A DNA stretch of 64,000 nt from Paenibacillus sp. V4I7 (lineage in GTDB: Bacteria; Bacillota; Bacilli; Paenibacillales; NBRC-103111). The notes beneath the pieces were generated by a model. It was not told where the DNA came from. It made no database searches and saw only the letters and a program-made list of their open reading frames with translations. The position numbers were made by a program, and so were the translations under genes. The stretch covers positions 1,426,001-1,490,000 of the forward strand of contig NZ_JAUSZD010000002.1 in assembly GCF_030817275.1 (NCBI RefSeq), written 5' to 3'. Below are positions 47,696 to 55,509 of the stretch, piece after piece (position 1 is the stretch's first letter; each line of letters starts with the position of its first letter).

Positions 47696-48397
47696 ATGGT
47701 AGAACTTAAAGGAAGCGTAGAATTGGAGTCTATTAAACGAAACACGCTGCCCAAGCAAGTCGTTGACAGCATTGTTCAGCTGCTGATCAGCGGTCAGCTT
47801 AAACCAGGAGATAAACTGCCGTCCGAGATGGAACTGATCGATATGTTAGGCGTGAGTCGGCCGGTTCTGCGGGAAGCATTAAGTTCACTTGAAGCGCTTG
47901 AAGTGATTACGCGAAAAACTCGTGGCGGAACCCATTTTAATAATAAAATCGGCAGCAATCCGTTCTCGGTGATGCTGGCTTTGTCCATTGGTAACCTTCC
48001 AGCGATCATCGAAGCACGAATGGCATTAGAACTGGGACTTGTGGCCATAGCGGCAGAAAAGATTACGAACGAGCAGTTGAACCGATTAAAGGAAACCATT
48101 GATGAAATCGCAGGCAGTGTCGATAACAACTATGGGGAAGCGGACAAGGAATTTCATCGGATTATTGCATTGAGTGCGAACAATCCGATCATTGAAGGAA
48201 TGATCGATCCGCTGCTTATAACCTTTGACAAAATGGACAGACAAATTAGGGAACGTGAACGTGATGTAACGGTCCAATTCCATACAGATATCTATAATGC
48301 GCTCGTTAATCGGGATCCACACGAAGCGTTTACGCATATGTACCGACATCTTAGTTACGTCCGAAATAAGCTTTTGCAGGTATATCAAAATGAATAA
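47696..48397 (+). CDS. GntR-family (FadR subfamily) regulator, probable glucarate regulator (YcbG-like)
   Basis: A 233-residue repressor-type protein. N-terminal winged helix (LKPGDKLPSEMELIDMLGVS, then RPVLREALSSLEALEVI) and a C-terminal FCD ligand domain (ARMALELGLVAIAAEK; Asp/His metal-type residues in EADKEFHRIIALSANNP). A GAAGGG site lies six bases before ATG 47696. With matching operators in its own and the gudD promoter, it most likely represses both until glucarate or a product binds. It ends in a strong terminator. Confidence 0.9.
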   Translation: MVELKGSVELESIKRNTLPKQVVDSIVQLLISGQLKPGDKLPSEMELIDMLGVSRPVLREALSSLEALEVITRKTRGGTHFNNKIGSNPFSVMLALSIGNLPAIIEARMALELGLVAIAAEKITNEQLNRLKETIDEIAGSVDNNYGEADKEFHRIIALSANNPIIEGMIDPLLITFDKMDRQIRERERDVTVQFHTDIYNALVNRDPHEAFTHMYRHLSYVRNKLLQVYQNE

Positions 48398-48419
48398 GAG
48401 GCCCATGATGGTCCATTTA

Positions 48420-48474
48420 AAAAGTCTGCCCAATCTCTCGTGAATGCGATACAGAGATTAAGCAGACTTTTTTC
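48420..48474 (+). terminator. Terminator of the gudD regulator gene
   Basis: aaaagtctgc pairs with gcagactttt, extended inside by aatctct/agagatt, followed by TTTTTT. Confidence 0.88.
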
Positions 48475-48570
48475 GTTAATTGCCTTAGTGGAATAAGTTC
48501 AAAATAACAAAAGCTGCGTACTCAGGGAGTAATGAAGGTTTTCCTTCTTGCTTCTTTTTATAATGTCTAT

Positions 48571-48612
48571 TTACATACATAATGTCTTAGTGTACTATTA
48601 CGTTAATACAAT
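48571..48612 (+). promoter_or_regulatory. Promoter and candidate YtrA-type operator
   Basis: TTACAT (48571-48576), a 16-base spacer and TACTAT (48593-48598). AGTGTA (48589-48594) and TACAAT (48607-48612) are separated by 12 bases. This resembles the AGTGTA-N13-TACACT operator of B. subtilis YtrA, with one mismatch and a spacer one base shorter. Confidence 0.5.
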
Positions 48613-48650
48613 TTTCCGTTGTGAAGTTTCATTAAGAAGGAGAGATTTGG

Positions 48651-49391
48651 ATGAGGGCATGGGTAGCTTTATTAAAAAAAGATTTTAAATTAACAAGAAC
48701 CGTATTTTTCGTAGGACTTGTAATTAATTTATTGATTGTCTTGTTGACGTTATATATGGGGATGAAAGCAGATCATACCTTACTTATTTTCTTACCCTTA
48801 GTAGTTGGCGTTGTTCTTCATGTTTTATATGTTCCGATTATTGTATTTATCAGTTTGAAAACAGAGGCAAATCAGCTGCATCTATGGCTGCATAATCCTG
48901 GGCCGGCTTCTAGATTGTTAATTAGTAAGATAGTGAACGGGCTGTTGATGCTTGTTATTTCGCTATTGATGTTATATGTGATGTCCGGATTGCTGATCAT
49001 ACCCAAGTTCAACTTAATTGAAGCGTATTGGACGGATACTTGGATATCGGGATTATTCATATTTCTTCATATTATTGTGATTTCTATAATCATTGGCGTT
49101 TGGGTGTTATTTCTTTGGGCGCTATACCAATCCCTTAAGTTTGCAATCGGGCGTTGGAGTTGGTTAGTCGTTATTGGGGCAATTATCATACCTAGTTGGA
49201 TAACTGCCCTATTCGAGTCCACTAAACTGTATAGTTTAGTAACGAAATGGGGGAATATTACTTATGATTTCCCTTCTTTTTCAATAAATCCTATTCAAAC
49301 ATATGCAGGAGAATATTTGTATACCTTCATTTTTATCATTGGGTTATTCTTTCTGAGCGCGTGGATCGTTGACAATAAAGTTGAGGTGTAA
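48651..49391 (+). CDS. Six-helix membrane protein, putative ABC exporter permease
   Basis: A 246-residue hydrophobic protein with about six membrane segments and little soluble sequence, similar in layout to the small ABC-2-type permeases of Ytr operons. AGGAGAG precedes the ATG. A GntR regulator gene follows by two bases and an ATPase gene after that, so the three likely form one exporter module. The substrate is unknown; relatives respond to cell-wall antibiotics. Confidence 0.75.
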   Translation: MRAWVALLKKDFKLTRTVFFVGLVINLLIVLLTLYMGMKADHTLLIFLPLVVGVVLHVLYVPIIVFISLKTEANQLHLWLHNPGPASRLLISKIVNGLLMLVISLLMLYVMSGLLIIPKFNLIEAYWTDTWISGLFIFLHIIVISIIIGVWVLFLWALYQSLKFAIGRWSWLVVIGAIIIPSWITALFESTKLYSLVTKWGNITYDFPSFSINPIQTYAGEYLYTFIFIIGLFFLSAWIVDNKVEV

Positions 49392-49393
49392 GA

Positions 49394-49771
49394 ATGGAAG
49401 AATTTAATGCTTCGAAGCCAATTTATCTGCAATTAGCGGATCGAATTAATCGACAGATTGTAAGCAAAGAATTGAAAGCAGGTGAGAAGCTTCCGTCTGT
49501 CCGAGAAATGGGGATCAAATACAGTGTTAATCCAAACACAATTCAGCGTACTTACAGTGAGTTGGAGCGTGAGGGTATCCTGGAAACGAGAAGAGGTCAA
49601 GGTACATTTGTCACGGAACAAGAGGAGCGCTTGGTCCAACAGCGTGAAATATTAAAAAATGAGCAGATCTTATCGTTTGTTCAGGTCATGCAGGAAATGG
49701 GATTCAGCTCTTATGAAATCATATCAGGGCTCCAGGACCACTTAAGCAAATTGGATAAAGGAGATGAGTGA
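49394..49771 (+). CDS. GntR-family regulator (YtrA subfamily)
   Basis: A 125-residue protein. The winged helix (PIYLQLADRINRQIVSKEL; AGEKLPSVREMGIKYSVNPN; TIQRTYSELEREGILETRRG) is followed by a short helical dimerisation tail, the hallmark of YtrA-type GntR regulators. It probably represses this three-gene operon through the AGTGTA-type repeat near 48589. It overlaps the ATPase gene. Confidence 0.9.
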   Translation: MEEFNASKPIYLQLADRINRQIVSKELKAGEKLPSVREMGIKYSVNPNTIQRTYSELEREGILETRRGQGTFVTEQEERLVQQREILKNEQILSFVQVMQEMGFSSYEIISGLQDHLSKLDKGDE

Positions 49772-49772
49772 T

Positions 49773-50462
49773 TTGATTCAATTGACGAATGTTTCTAAAA
49801 AATATGTTAAACAGCCCGTACTCAATAACATTTCATTCACTTTGCCCGTAGGTAAAATTATTGGCATTGTGGGTGAGAACGGCAGCGGAAAGTCAACGCT
49901 TTTGAGACTTATATCCGGACTGTCGCTTCCAACAAGAGGGAAGGTAACCGTAAATGGAGTAACTGCCAGTCGAAGAACTAGCAAAGTGGTTTCTTATTTA
50001 TCAGAGATTGGTTCTTTTTATTCGATATTCACAGTACGTGAAGCGATGGATTTTCAGGCTTCCCAATATACGGACTTTAACATGGCTAAAGCGGAAGAAA
50101 TCATGAAGTTTATGCGGCTGGAGCCTCATATGAAAATCAAAGACCTCTCGAAAGGAAATCGTGCTCGGTTAAAAATCATGCTTACTTTGGCCAGAGAAGT
50201 ATCCTACATTCTAATGGATGAACCACTGTCCGGGCTTGATCCCATGGTGCGAGAATCTATTGTTAAAGGAATGATTTCTTATGTTGACTTGGAATCTCAG
50301 ACGCTCATCATGACAAGCCATGAGATTGCGGAAATTGAATCATTATTGGACTCCTTCATTGCGATCAAAGACGGATCATTACTTAGAATGGCTGATGTGG
50401 AAGAATTACATGAATCAGAGGGTCTTGGTATCACGGATTGGATGAAGAGGAATTATGTCTAA
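49773..50462 (+). CDS. ABC transporter ATP-binding protein (YtrB-like)
   Basis: A 229-residue single ATPase domain. Walker A GENGSGKST, a Q-loop region near SEIGSFYSIF, a degenerate signature LSKGNRARLK, Walker B YILMDEPLSGLD and switch His in MTSHEIAE. AAAGGAG ends nine bases before TTG 49773; ATG 49764, in frame but directly abutting that site, is the alternative. It pairs with the membrane protein at 48651 to form an exporter. Confidence 0.88.
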   Translation: MIQLTNVSKKYVKQPVLNNISFTLPVGKIIGIVGENGSGKSTLLRLISGLSLPTRGKVTVNGVTASRRTSKVVSYLSEIGSFYSIFTVREAMDFQASQYTDFNMAKAEEIMKFMRLEPHMKIKDLSKGNRARLKIMLTLAREVSYILMDEPLSGLDPMVRESIVKGMISYVDLESQTLIMTSHEIAEIESLLDSFIAIKDGSLLRMADVEELHESEGLGITDWMKRNYV

Positions 50463-50521
50463 TTCGGGGTTAATTGGACCTGTTTGCTCATTGCAATTGG
50501 TAATCATTAGGAGGGACAAAT

Positions 50522-51430
50522 ATGAGAGCAATTGTATACACCCAATACGGATCGCCAGATGTTCTTCATCTGAAAGAGTTAGAAAAACCTACACCCAAGG
50601 ACAATGAAATACTGGTGAAAAACTATGCGACAACGGTAACAGCAGGTGACTGGCGCATGCGAAAGGCTGATCCATTCGTTGCAAGACTTTACAATGGTAT
50701 CTTAAGGCCCAAAAAAGTAACGATATTAGGGTTTGAGTTAGCTGGGGAAGTTGAAGTAGTAGGCAAAGATGTAAAACGATTTAAGAAAGGTGACCAAGTT
50801 TTTGCCTTCTGTGGTATTGGCTTTGGTGCATATGCCGAGTACAAATGTTTGCCTGAAGATGGCATTGTGGCTATAAAACCGACCAATTTGACGTATGAGG
50901 AGGCCGCCGCTGTTCCCGTTGGAGGAATAACCGCGTTGAATTTTCTTAGGAAAGGAAAAATCGCGAGTGGAATGAAGGTTCTTGTTTATGGAGCTTCTGG
51001 AAGTGTAGGTACTTATGCGGTACAGCTTGCCAAATATTATGGGGCGGATGTAACAGGGGTATGCAGTTCCACGAATCTTGCGTTGGTGCAATCTATAGGA
51101 GCCGATAGGGTAATTGATTATACGAAAGAGGATTTTACAGCGAGTGGAGAACGTTATGATTTAATCTTTGATACCGTTGGGAAAAAAATATCGAAAATCA
51201 CAAAAACAACAGGCAAGAAATCGCTTCGCTCGAACGGAACCTATGTGAATGTGGATATGTCACAAAAGAATCGTGTTGAAGATCTAATCTTCCTGAAGGA
51301 GCTTATTGAGGGAGGAAAGGTAAGACCGGTCATCGATAGACACTATCCGTTAGAACAAATTGCCGAGGCTCATAGGTATGTCGAGAAAAAACACAAAAAG
51401 GGGAACGTGGTCATAACGGTAATGAAATAA
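50522..51430 (+). CDS. NAD(P)-dependent MDR-family oxidoreductase (quinone-oxidoreductase-like)
   Basis: A 302-residue zinc-free medium-chain dehydrogenase/reductase. GroES-like start [36 protein letters not shown], and NAD(P)-binding [20 protein letters not shown]. The catalytic-zinc Cys/His pattern is absent. It probably reduces quinones or activated alkenes with NADPH; the substrate is unknown. GGAGGG lies eight bases before the ATG. Its last codons and the following ribosome binding site are repeated 485 bases downstream. Confidence 0.88.
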   Translation: MRAIVYTQYGSPDVLHLKELEKPTPKDNEILVKNYATTVTAGDWRMRKADPFVARLYNGILRPKKVTILGFELAGEVEVVGKDVKRFKKGDQVFAFCGIGFGAYAEYKCLPEDGIVAIKPTNLTYEEAAAVPVGGITALNFLRKGKIASGMKVLVYGASGSVGTYAVQLAKYYGADVTGVCSSTNLALVQSIGADRVIDYTKEDFTASGERYDLIFDTVGKKISKITKTTGKKSLRSNGTYVNVDMSQKNRVEDLIFLKELIEGGKVRPVIDRHYPLEQIAEAHRYVEKKHKKGNVVITVMK

Positions 51431-51457
51431 ATTCAAAAAGGGAGATAAACAAATATG
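51401..51457 (+). repeat. Direct repeat copy A (end of MDR gene plus next ribosome binding site)
   Basis: This segment and 51886-51940 share nearly the same sequence (gggaac-tggtcataacggtaa-gaaataaattcaaaaa, then ggagataaacaaat), with only a few differences. Copy A includes the real 3' end of the MDR gene. Confidence 0.88.
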
Positions 51458-51856
51458 AACGAGGTCTCGTTGTTTCGTCTTTATTTGCTGAGGGCGCTGT
51501 ACCTTCTTATCATCGTTGGGCTCGGTATCGTGGTATGGCCTGGAGTCATCCACCACGATAAGCCGTGGGAACTTATGGAAGGAGTGGTCCAGTGCATGCT
51601 GGCCGCCTTTTCGGCTCTGTCAGTCCTGGGGTTGCGATATCCGCTGCAGATGCTGCCTTTGCTTCTGTGGGAATTATTGTGGAAGTCGATCTGGCTGAGC
51701 GTCGTTGCGCTCCCACTGTGGTTCTCCGGTCAAATGGACGAGTCAACCTGGGCGACGGCCTCAGCCTGCTTGTTGGTCGTGATTGTTCCTTTCGTCATCC
51801 CTTGGCGCTATGTGTTGGCACACTACGTGAAGAAGCGCGGAGATCGGTGGCGCTGA
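51455..51856 (+). CDS. Small four-helix membrane protein of unknown function, probably acquired
   Basis: A 133-residue protein with four hydrophobic segments (~10-28, 42-62, 66-92, 103-125) and a basic C-terminus KKRGDRWR. No family is recognised with certainty. Its GC content and codon choice (CTG-, GCC- and GTC-rich) differ from the AT-richer neighbours. It lies between two ~55-bp direct repeats, both of which supply a GGAGATAAACAAAT ribosome binding site. Insertion as a unit is likely. Confidence 0.75.
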   Translation: MNEVSLFRLYLLRALYLLIIVGLGIVVWPGVIHHDKPWELMEGVVQCMLAAFSALSVLGLRYPLQMLPLLLWELLWKSIWLSVVALPLWFSGQMDESTWATASACLLVVIVPFVIPWRYVLAHYVKKRGDRWR

Positions 51857-51885
51857 GGGAAGATAGACAGCGCAGCCCATGGTCG

Positions 51886-51940
51886 GGGAACATGGTCATA
51901 ACGGTAAGGAAATAAATTCAAAAAAGGAGATAAACAAATG
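51886..51940 (+). repeat. Direct repeat copy B (before the DUF4386 gene)
   Basis: A near-identical copy of 51401-51457. It contains a relic of the MDR gene's last codons and provides the ribosome binding site of the DUF4386 gene. Confidence 0.88.
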
Positions 51941-52651
51941 AATACTAATAAAAAGAGCGCATTAATTGTGGGAATACTATTTATACTTGCGGCGGTTACG
52001 GCGATAATCGGTCTTATTTTATACGATCCTATCCTAAATGGTCCGGATTACCTGATGAAAGGTTCCGAACATGCCAACCAGGTGATACTGGGAGCACTTA
52101 TGGAGTTAATTCTTGTCGTTTCAGCGGTTGGTACTGCAACTACAATGTTTCCATTGTTAAGAAAATATAATGAAACTATTGCTCTTTGGCATGTTTGCTT
52201 CAGGTTTCTTGAAGCCGTTATTATTACTATTGGTATAATCAGCGTACTGTCCCTGTTGACCTTAAGCCGGGAATTTGCAGCAGCAGCGGCTCCGGATATC
52301 GCCTCTTTTCAAGCTTCAGGTATATTATTAAAAGCAGTACATGACTGGACCTTTCTGCTCGGGCCTCTCTTCATGCTGGGCATCAACACGATGATGTACA
52401 GTTATATATTTTATAAAACCAAGCTCGTACCCAGGTTTATACCCATCTTGGGGATGACAGGAGCAACACTTGTTTTTATCTGTGCCTTGTTAGTCATGTT
52501 CGGTGTCATTCAACAAGTTTCTGTTTGGGGTGCTATTTTGGCGCTGCCAGTAGCAGCTAATGAAATGATTCTAGCTGTATGGCTCATAGTTAAAGGATTC
52601 AATTTATCTGCACTCTCTTCCGAGTCAGCAAAAACGGAACGAGCGAGCTAA
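51938..52651 (+). CDS. DUF4386-type membrane protein
   Basis: A 237-residue protein with about six membrane helices. Features include ALIVGILFILAAVTAIIG at the start, AFGA-like small-residue helices, and FYKTKLVPRFIPILGMTGA near residue 165, as in the DUF4386 family of Bacillales. Function unknown. The AAAGGAG site lies inside direct repeat B, so expression probably continues from the MDR gene. Confidence 0.85.
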   Translation: MNTNKKSALIVGILFILAAVTAIIGLILYDPILNGPDYLMKGSEHANQVILGALMELILVVSAVGTATTMFPLLRKYNETIALWHVCFRFLEAVIITIGIISVLSLLTLSREFAAAAAPDIASFQASGILLKAVHDWTFLLGPLFMLGINTMMYSYIFYKTKLVPRFIPILGMTGATLVFICALLVMFGVIQQVSVWGAILALPVAANEMILAVWLIVKGFNLSALSSESAKTERAS

Positions 52652-52656
52652 TAGCA

Positions 52657-52854
52657 ACACACGAATATAAGATAACGGAGCACCGCGTGTTTGCGGGCTC
52701 CGTCCCGCCAGGAACCGGCAGTTACCCGTACGATGCATTCGCCGACTGTCTGCGAAAATCAGGATACAGTGGTATGATTTCTGCCGAGTGCACGGTTAGG
52801 GACAGTCAGGAATACGCGCAAGGTCTTGCCTTCATGAAACAGAAATTTTGTTGA
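52657..52854 (+). pseudogene. C-terminal remnant of a TIM-barrel sugar isomerase
   Basis: Directly after the DUF4386 stop, a different frame reads HRVFAGSVPPGTGSYPYDAF, then LRKSGYSGMISAEC and SQEYAQGLAFMKQKFC before TGA 52852. The G-x-G, Y-x-x-F, SGYxGxISxEC pattern is the usual end of AP-endonuclease-2-type sugar phosphate isomerases. No start codon with ribosome binding site or N-terminal part is present. Confidence 0.75.
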
Positions 52855-53000
52855 TCGATTAGAAGAGCTTTCGAGTGCGAAAACGAAAATTCTGAACCTA
52901 GAAATGTCATTTCGGTAATGTTCTCTGCTTGTTGACATCAACCAACCACCATGATATATTTCATTATACAGTTCAGTCGTTTAGACATTAGTTATTTAGA

Positions 53001-53070
53001 AGATCGGGGCTAAAGTATTTGGGATACGCTAAGTATCTACTTACTTTTAACGCGATCTTTTTTGGTTTTT
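53001..53070 (+). terminator. Terminator-like hairpin upstream of hutP
   Basis: agatcg pairs with cgatct across ~46 bases that contain an inner gatac/gtatc hairpin, and a long T-rich tail follows. It ends upstream transcription before the hut promoter. The remainder of 52855-53130 shows no gene. Confidence 0.5.
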
Positions 53071-53106
53071 TATTGTAATAAAAGCAATAGACAATCAATG
53101 AACAGT

Positions 53107-53145
53107 TTGTCATCAATGCTTAATTATTATATGAAAGCGCTAACT
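53107..53145 (+). promoter_or_regulatory. hut promoter with full-consensus cre
   Basis: TTGTCA (53107-53112), a 17-base spacer and TATGAA (53130-53135), overlapped by atgaaagcgctaact (53131-53145). The latter fits the cre consensus at every position. Catabolite repression through CcpA is known for B. subtilis hut. Confidence 0.75.
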
Positions 53146-53167
53146 AATATTATAAGGAGGCGATCCA

Positions 53168-53629
53168 ATGACGAGTCCAGGAAAGACACCCTTTCCGATC
53201 GGTAAATTGTCTATGTTATTAGCAGTTTTGAGGGATCATTCATGGAATGAAGATGTTGAAAATGAGTTGAAAGAAAAAGGCTATCGATACGTTGTTGGCA
53301 AAGTTGGAGCGATGGACTTAAACAAAGTTATCGCAGCCATAGAAACGACGGCAAAAAACAATCATATTATTAATAAAGATATTTATCACGAAGTGCACGC
53401 ACTATACCATGCTATTATTGAAGCTCTTCAGGGAGTTGGCAGAGGTATGGTACAGTTCGGTGATATATTACGGACCGTAGGGCTGACATTCTCCATTGTT
53501 CGCGGTAAATTAGGAGAATCCTCTGAGCAAAGCGGTGAGTGGATCGCTGTATCTATTTACGGAACCATTGGTGCTCCCAAAAAGGGATTTGAGCATGAAG
53601 CCTTTGGCTATGGATTTAATCATATTTAG
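53168..53629 (+). CDS. hutP: Hut operon positive regulatory protein (antiterminator)
   Basis: A 153-residue RNA-binding protein. GKLSMLLAVLRDHSW opens the fold; the HEVHALYHAIIEAL stretch supplies the metal-ligand His residues, and GRGMVQFGDILRTVGLTFSI is the conserved core. In B. subtilis HutP binds L-histidine and Mg2+, then NAG-triplet clusters in the hut leader to block a terminator. Two UAG-triplet clusters and a terminator lie directly downstream here. TAAGGAGG precedes the ATG. Confidence 0.95.
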   Translation: MTSPGKTPFPIGKLSMLLAVLRDHSWNEDVENELKEKGYRYVVGKVGAMDLNKVIAAIETTAKNNHIINKDIYHEVHALYHAIIEALQGVGRGMVQFGDILRTVGLTFSIVRGKLGESSEQSGEWIAVSIYGTIGAPKKGFEHEAFGYGFNHI

Positions 53630-53766
53630 TATATTTAGTAAAGTTAGTGATGAATGACTATTCTTTGCACATGAACAATGAAAGTGAATTTAATAATAAA
53701 CCAGGCTATTAGTAAATTTAGTGATTTAGGAGCCGATACCTTATTTGGTATTGGCTCCTTTTTATA
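53627..53766 (+). promoter_or_regulatory. HutP antitermination region: two UAG-triplet clusters and a terminator
   Basis: Cluster I has TAG at 53627, 53637 and 53645. Cluster II has TAG at 53710, 53719 and 53727, merging into the terminator stem aggagccgatacc (53728-53740) / ggtattggctcct (53747-53759) with TTTTT. HutP with histidine should bind the triplets and prevent the hairpin, allowing hutH transcription. Spacings are 5-7 bases rather than a uniform 4. Confidence 0.85.
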
Positions 53767-53789
53767 TTTTCATACGAGGAGCGATCATA

Positions 53790-55331
53790 ATGCAGACATT
53801 ACAGACAGAAATTTTAGTAGGTAGTGGAGTAACACTAACATTAAAAGATGTGATTGAGGTTTCTCGAAATAAGACTAGAGTGGTTTTGAATCATACAAGC
53901 GTAGAGAAAATTAACCGCAGCAGAAGTTATGTGGAAAAGCTTCTTCGAGAGAAAAAAACGGTTTATGGACTTACCACCGGATTCGGTAAATTCAGTGATA
54001 CGTATATCTCAAGTGAAGATACAAAAGAGCTCCAGGCAAATCTCATACGAAGTCATGCTTGTGGAATAGGGCTGGCATTGCCAGAAGAAGTCGTTAGGGC
54101 GATTATGCTGCTTCGAATCAAATCGCTTTCATTAGGTTACTCGGGCATCCGGCTTGAGGTTGTCCAAACGATGATCGAGATGCTGAATAAGGATGTCGTT
54201 CCGGTTGTTCCAGAGAAAGGCTCGCTCGGTGCCAGTGGCGATTTGGCTCCTTTGTCTCATGTGGCATTAGTCATATTTGGAGAAGGTGAGGCTGTCTATG
54301 AAGGTCGGCGTATGGATGGCGGAACGGCTATGAAATTGGCGGGCATTCAACCGATATCTTTGGAAGCTAAAGAAGGACTTGCGTTAATTAATGGAACCCA
54401 AGTCATGACCGCGGTTGGGGCAATAGCATGTTATGACGCTTTGAATTTGGCGAAATGGGCGGATGCGACGGGAGCACTGAGTTGCGAGGCATTATTGGGT
54501 ATTAGGGACGCTTTCGATGCGGAAACGCATGAAATTAGACCGCACAAAGGCCAGCTGCTGGTTGCCGAAAATATAAGAAAACTGACGATGGGAAGCCAAT
54601 TGATGACAAATCAAGGGGAGTTAAGGGTGCAGGATGCGTACTCTCTACGCTGTATACCGCAGGTTCATGGAGCGAGTCGTGATGGACTTTCGTATGTATT
54701 GGAAAAAATCGAGGTGGAGATGAATTCAGTCACTGATAATCCACTCATATTCGAGGAGCAAGAGAGGGTAATCTCTGGCGGCAATTTTCATGGGCAACCG
54801 ATCGCATTGGCCATGGACTTTTTATCCATTTGTATGTCAGAGTTGGCCAACATATCCGAGAGAAGGATCGAGCGTTTAGTAAATCCGCAGTTAAATGGTG
54901 ATCTACCTCCCTTTTTGACAAAACATGGTGGTCTTCAATCTGGATTTATGATTGCCCAATATGCCGCTGCTTCGGTGGTGTCCGAAAATAAATCTTTAGC
55001 TCATCCAGCTAGTGTCGATTCAATTCCATCTTCAGGCAATCAAGAGGATCACGTAAGCATGGGAACGATCGGAGCTCGAAAAGCGAAGCAAATTGTAGAA
55101 AATGCTTACTCAGTTATCGCTATTGAGCTTTTATGTGCTTCTCAAGCTATCGATTATCGTAATCCCGAGCTTCTGGGCAAAGGGACAAAGTGGATTTATG
55201 CCAAGTGCCGCGAACAGGTACCTTTTTTGGAAAAAGATAGAGTTCTGTCTTACGACATCAAAAAAATAACTTCCATGTTACAAGAGACAGATGTTGCGGC
55301 TGAATTGGCACCAATTACAACTATTCAATAA
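53790..55331 (+). CDS. hutH: Histidine ammonia-lyase
   Basis: A 513-residue enzyme converting L-histidine to urocanate and ammonia. The Ala148-Ser149-Gly150 triad in GSLGASGDLAPLSH forms the MIO cofactor. Other signatures are YGLTTGFGKF, VTDNPLIF and SSGNQEDHVSMG. GAGGAG lies eight bases before ATG 53790; an upstream in-frame ATG at 53745 lies in the terminator and is not used. Expression depends on HutP antitermination. The rest of the hut pathway (urocanase, imidazolonepropionase, formiminoglutamase) is not in this window and would have to be elsewhere. Confidence 0.97.
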   Translation: MQTLQTEILVGSGVTLTLKDVIEVSRNKTRVVLNHTSVEKINRSRSYVEKLLREKKTVYGLTTGFGKFSDTYISSEDTKELQANLIRSHACGIGLALPEEVVRAIMLLRIKSLSLGYSGIRLEVVQTMIEMLNKDVVPVVPEKGSLGASGDLAPLSHVALVIFGEGEAVYEGRRMDGGTAMKLAGIQPISLEAKEGLALINGTQVMTAVGAIACYDALNLAKWADATGALSCEALLGIRDAFDAETHEIRPHKGQLLVAENIRKLTMGSQLMTNQGELRVQDAYSLRCIPQVHGASRDGLSYVLEKIEVEMNSVTDNPLIFEEQERVISGGNFHGQPIALAMDFLSICMSELANISERRIERLVNPQLNGDLPPFLTKHGGLQSGFMIAQYAAASVVSENKSLAHPASVDSIPSSGNQEDHVSMGTIGARKAKQIVENAYSVIAIELLCASQAIDYRNPELLGKGTKWIYAKCREQVPFLEKDRVLSYDIKKITSMLQETDVAAELAPITTIQ

Positions 55332-55432
55332 TTTTATTAGATACATTTCTTGCTTTTCAAGTAACCGTAAATCATTATATGTGGTAAACTTTTCTTTTGA
55401 AAACCTAAGTGCAAGGCATCATGCAATCATGG

Positions 55433-55465
55433 TACAATATAAGTTATAAAATGAAAACGCATACG
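55433..55465 (+). promoter_or_regulatory. Promoter -10 and cre-like box before the membrane AraC gene
   Basis: TACAAT at 55433-55438 and atgaaaacgcatacg at 55451-55465, fitting the cre consensus at 14 of 15 positions. No good -35 was found. Confidence 0.5.
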
Positions 55466-55509
55466 AATGAACCGGATGAATGGTCCGAGAAAGTTAAAGG
55501 GGGCTTGTT

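Noticed and set aside
53745..53789. Upstream ATG extending hutH
   Set aside because: It lies inside the antitermination hairpin, and ATG 53790 has the ribosome binding site.
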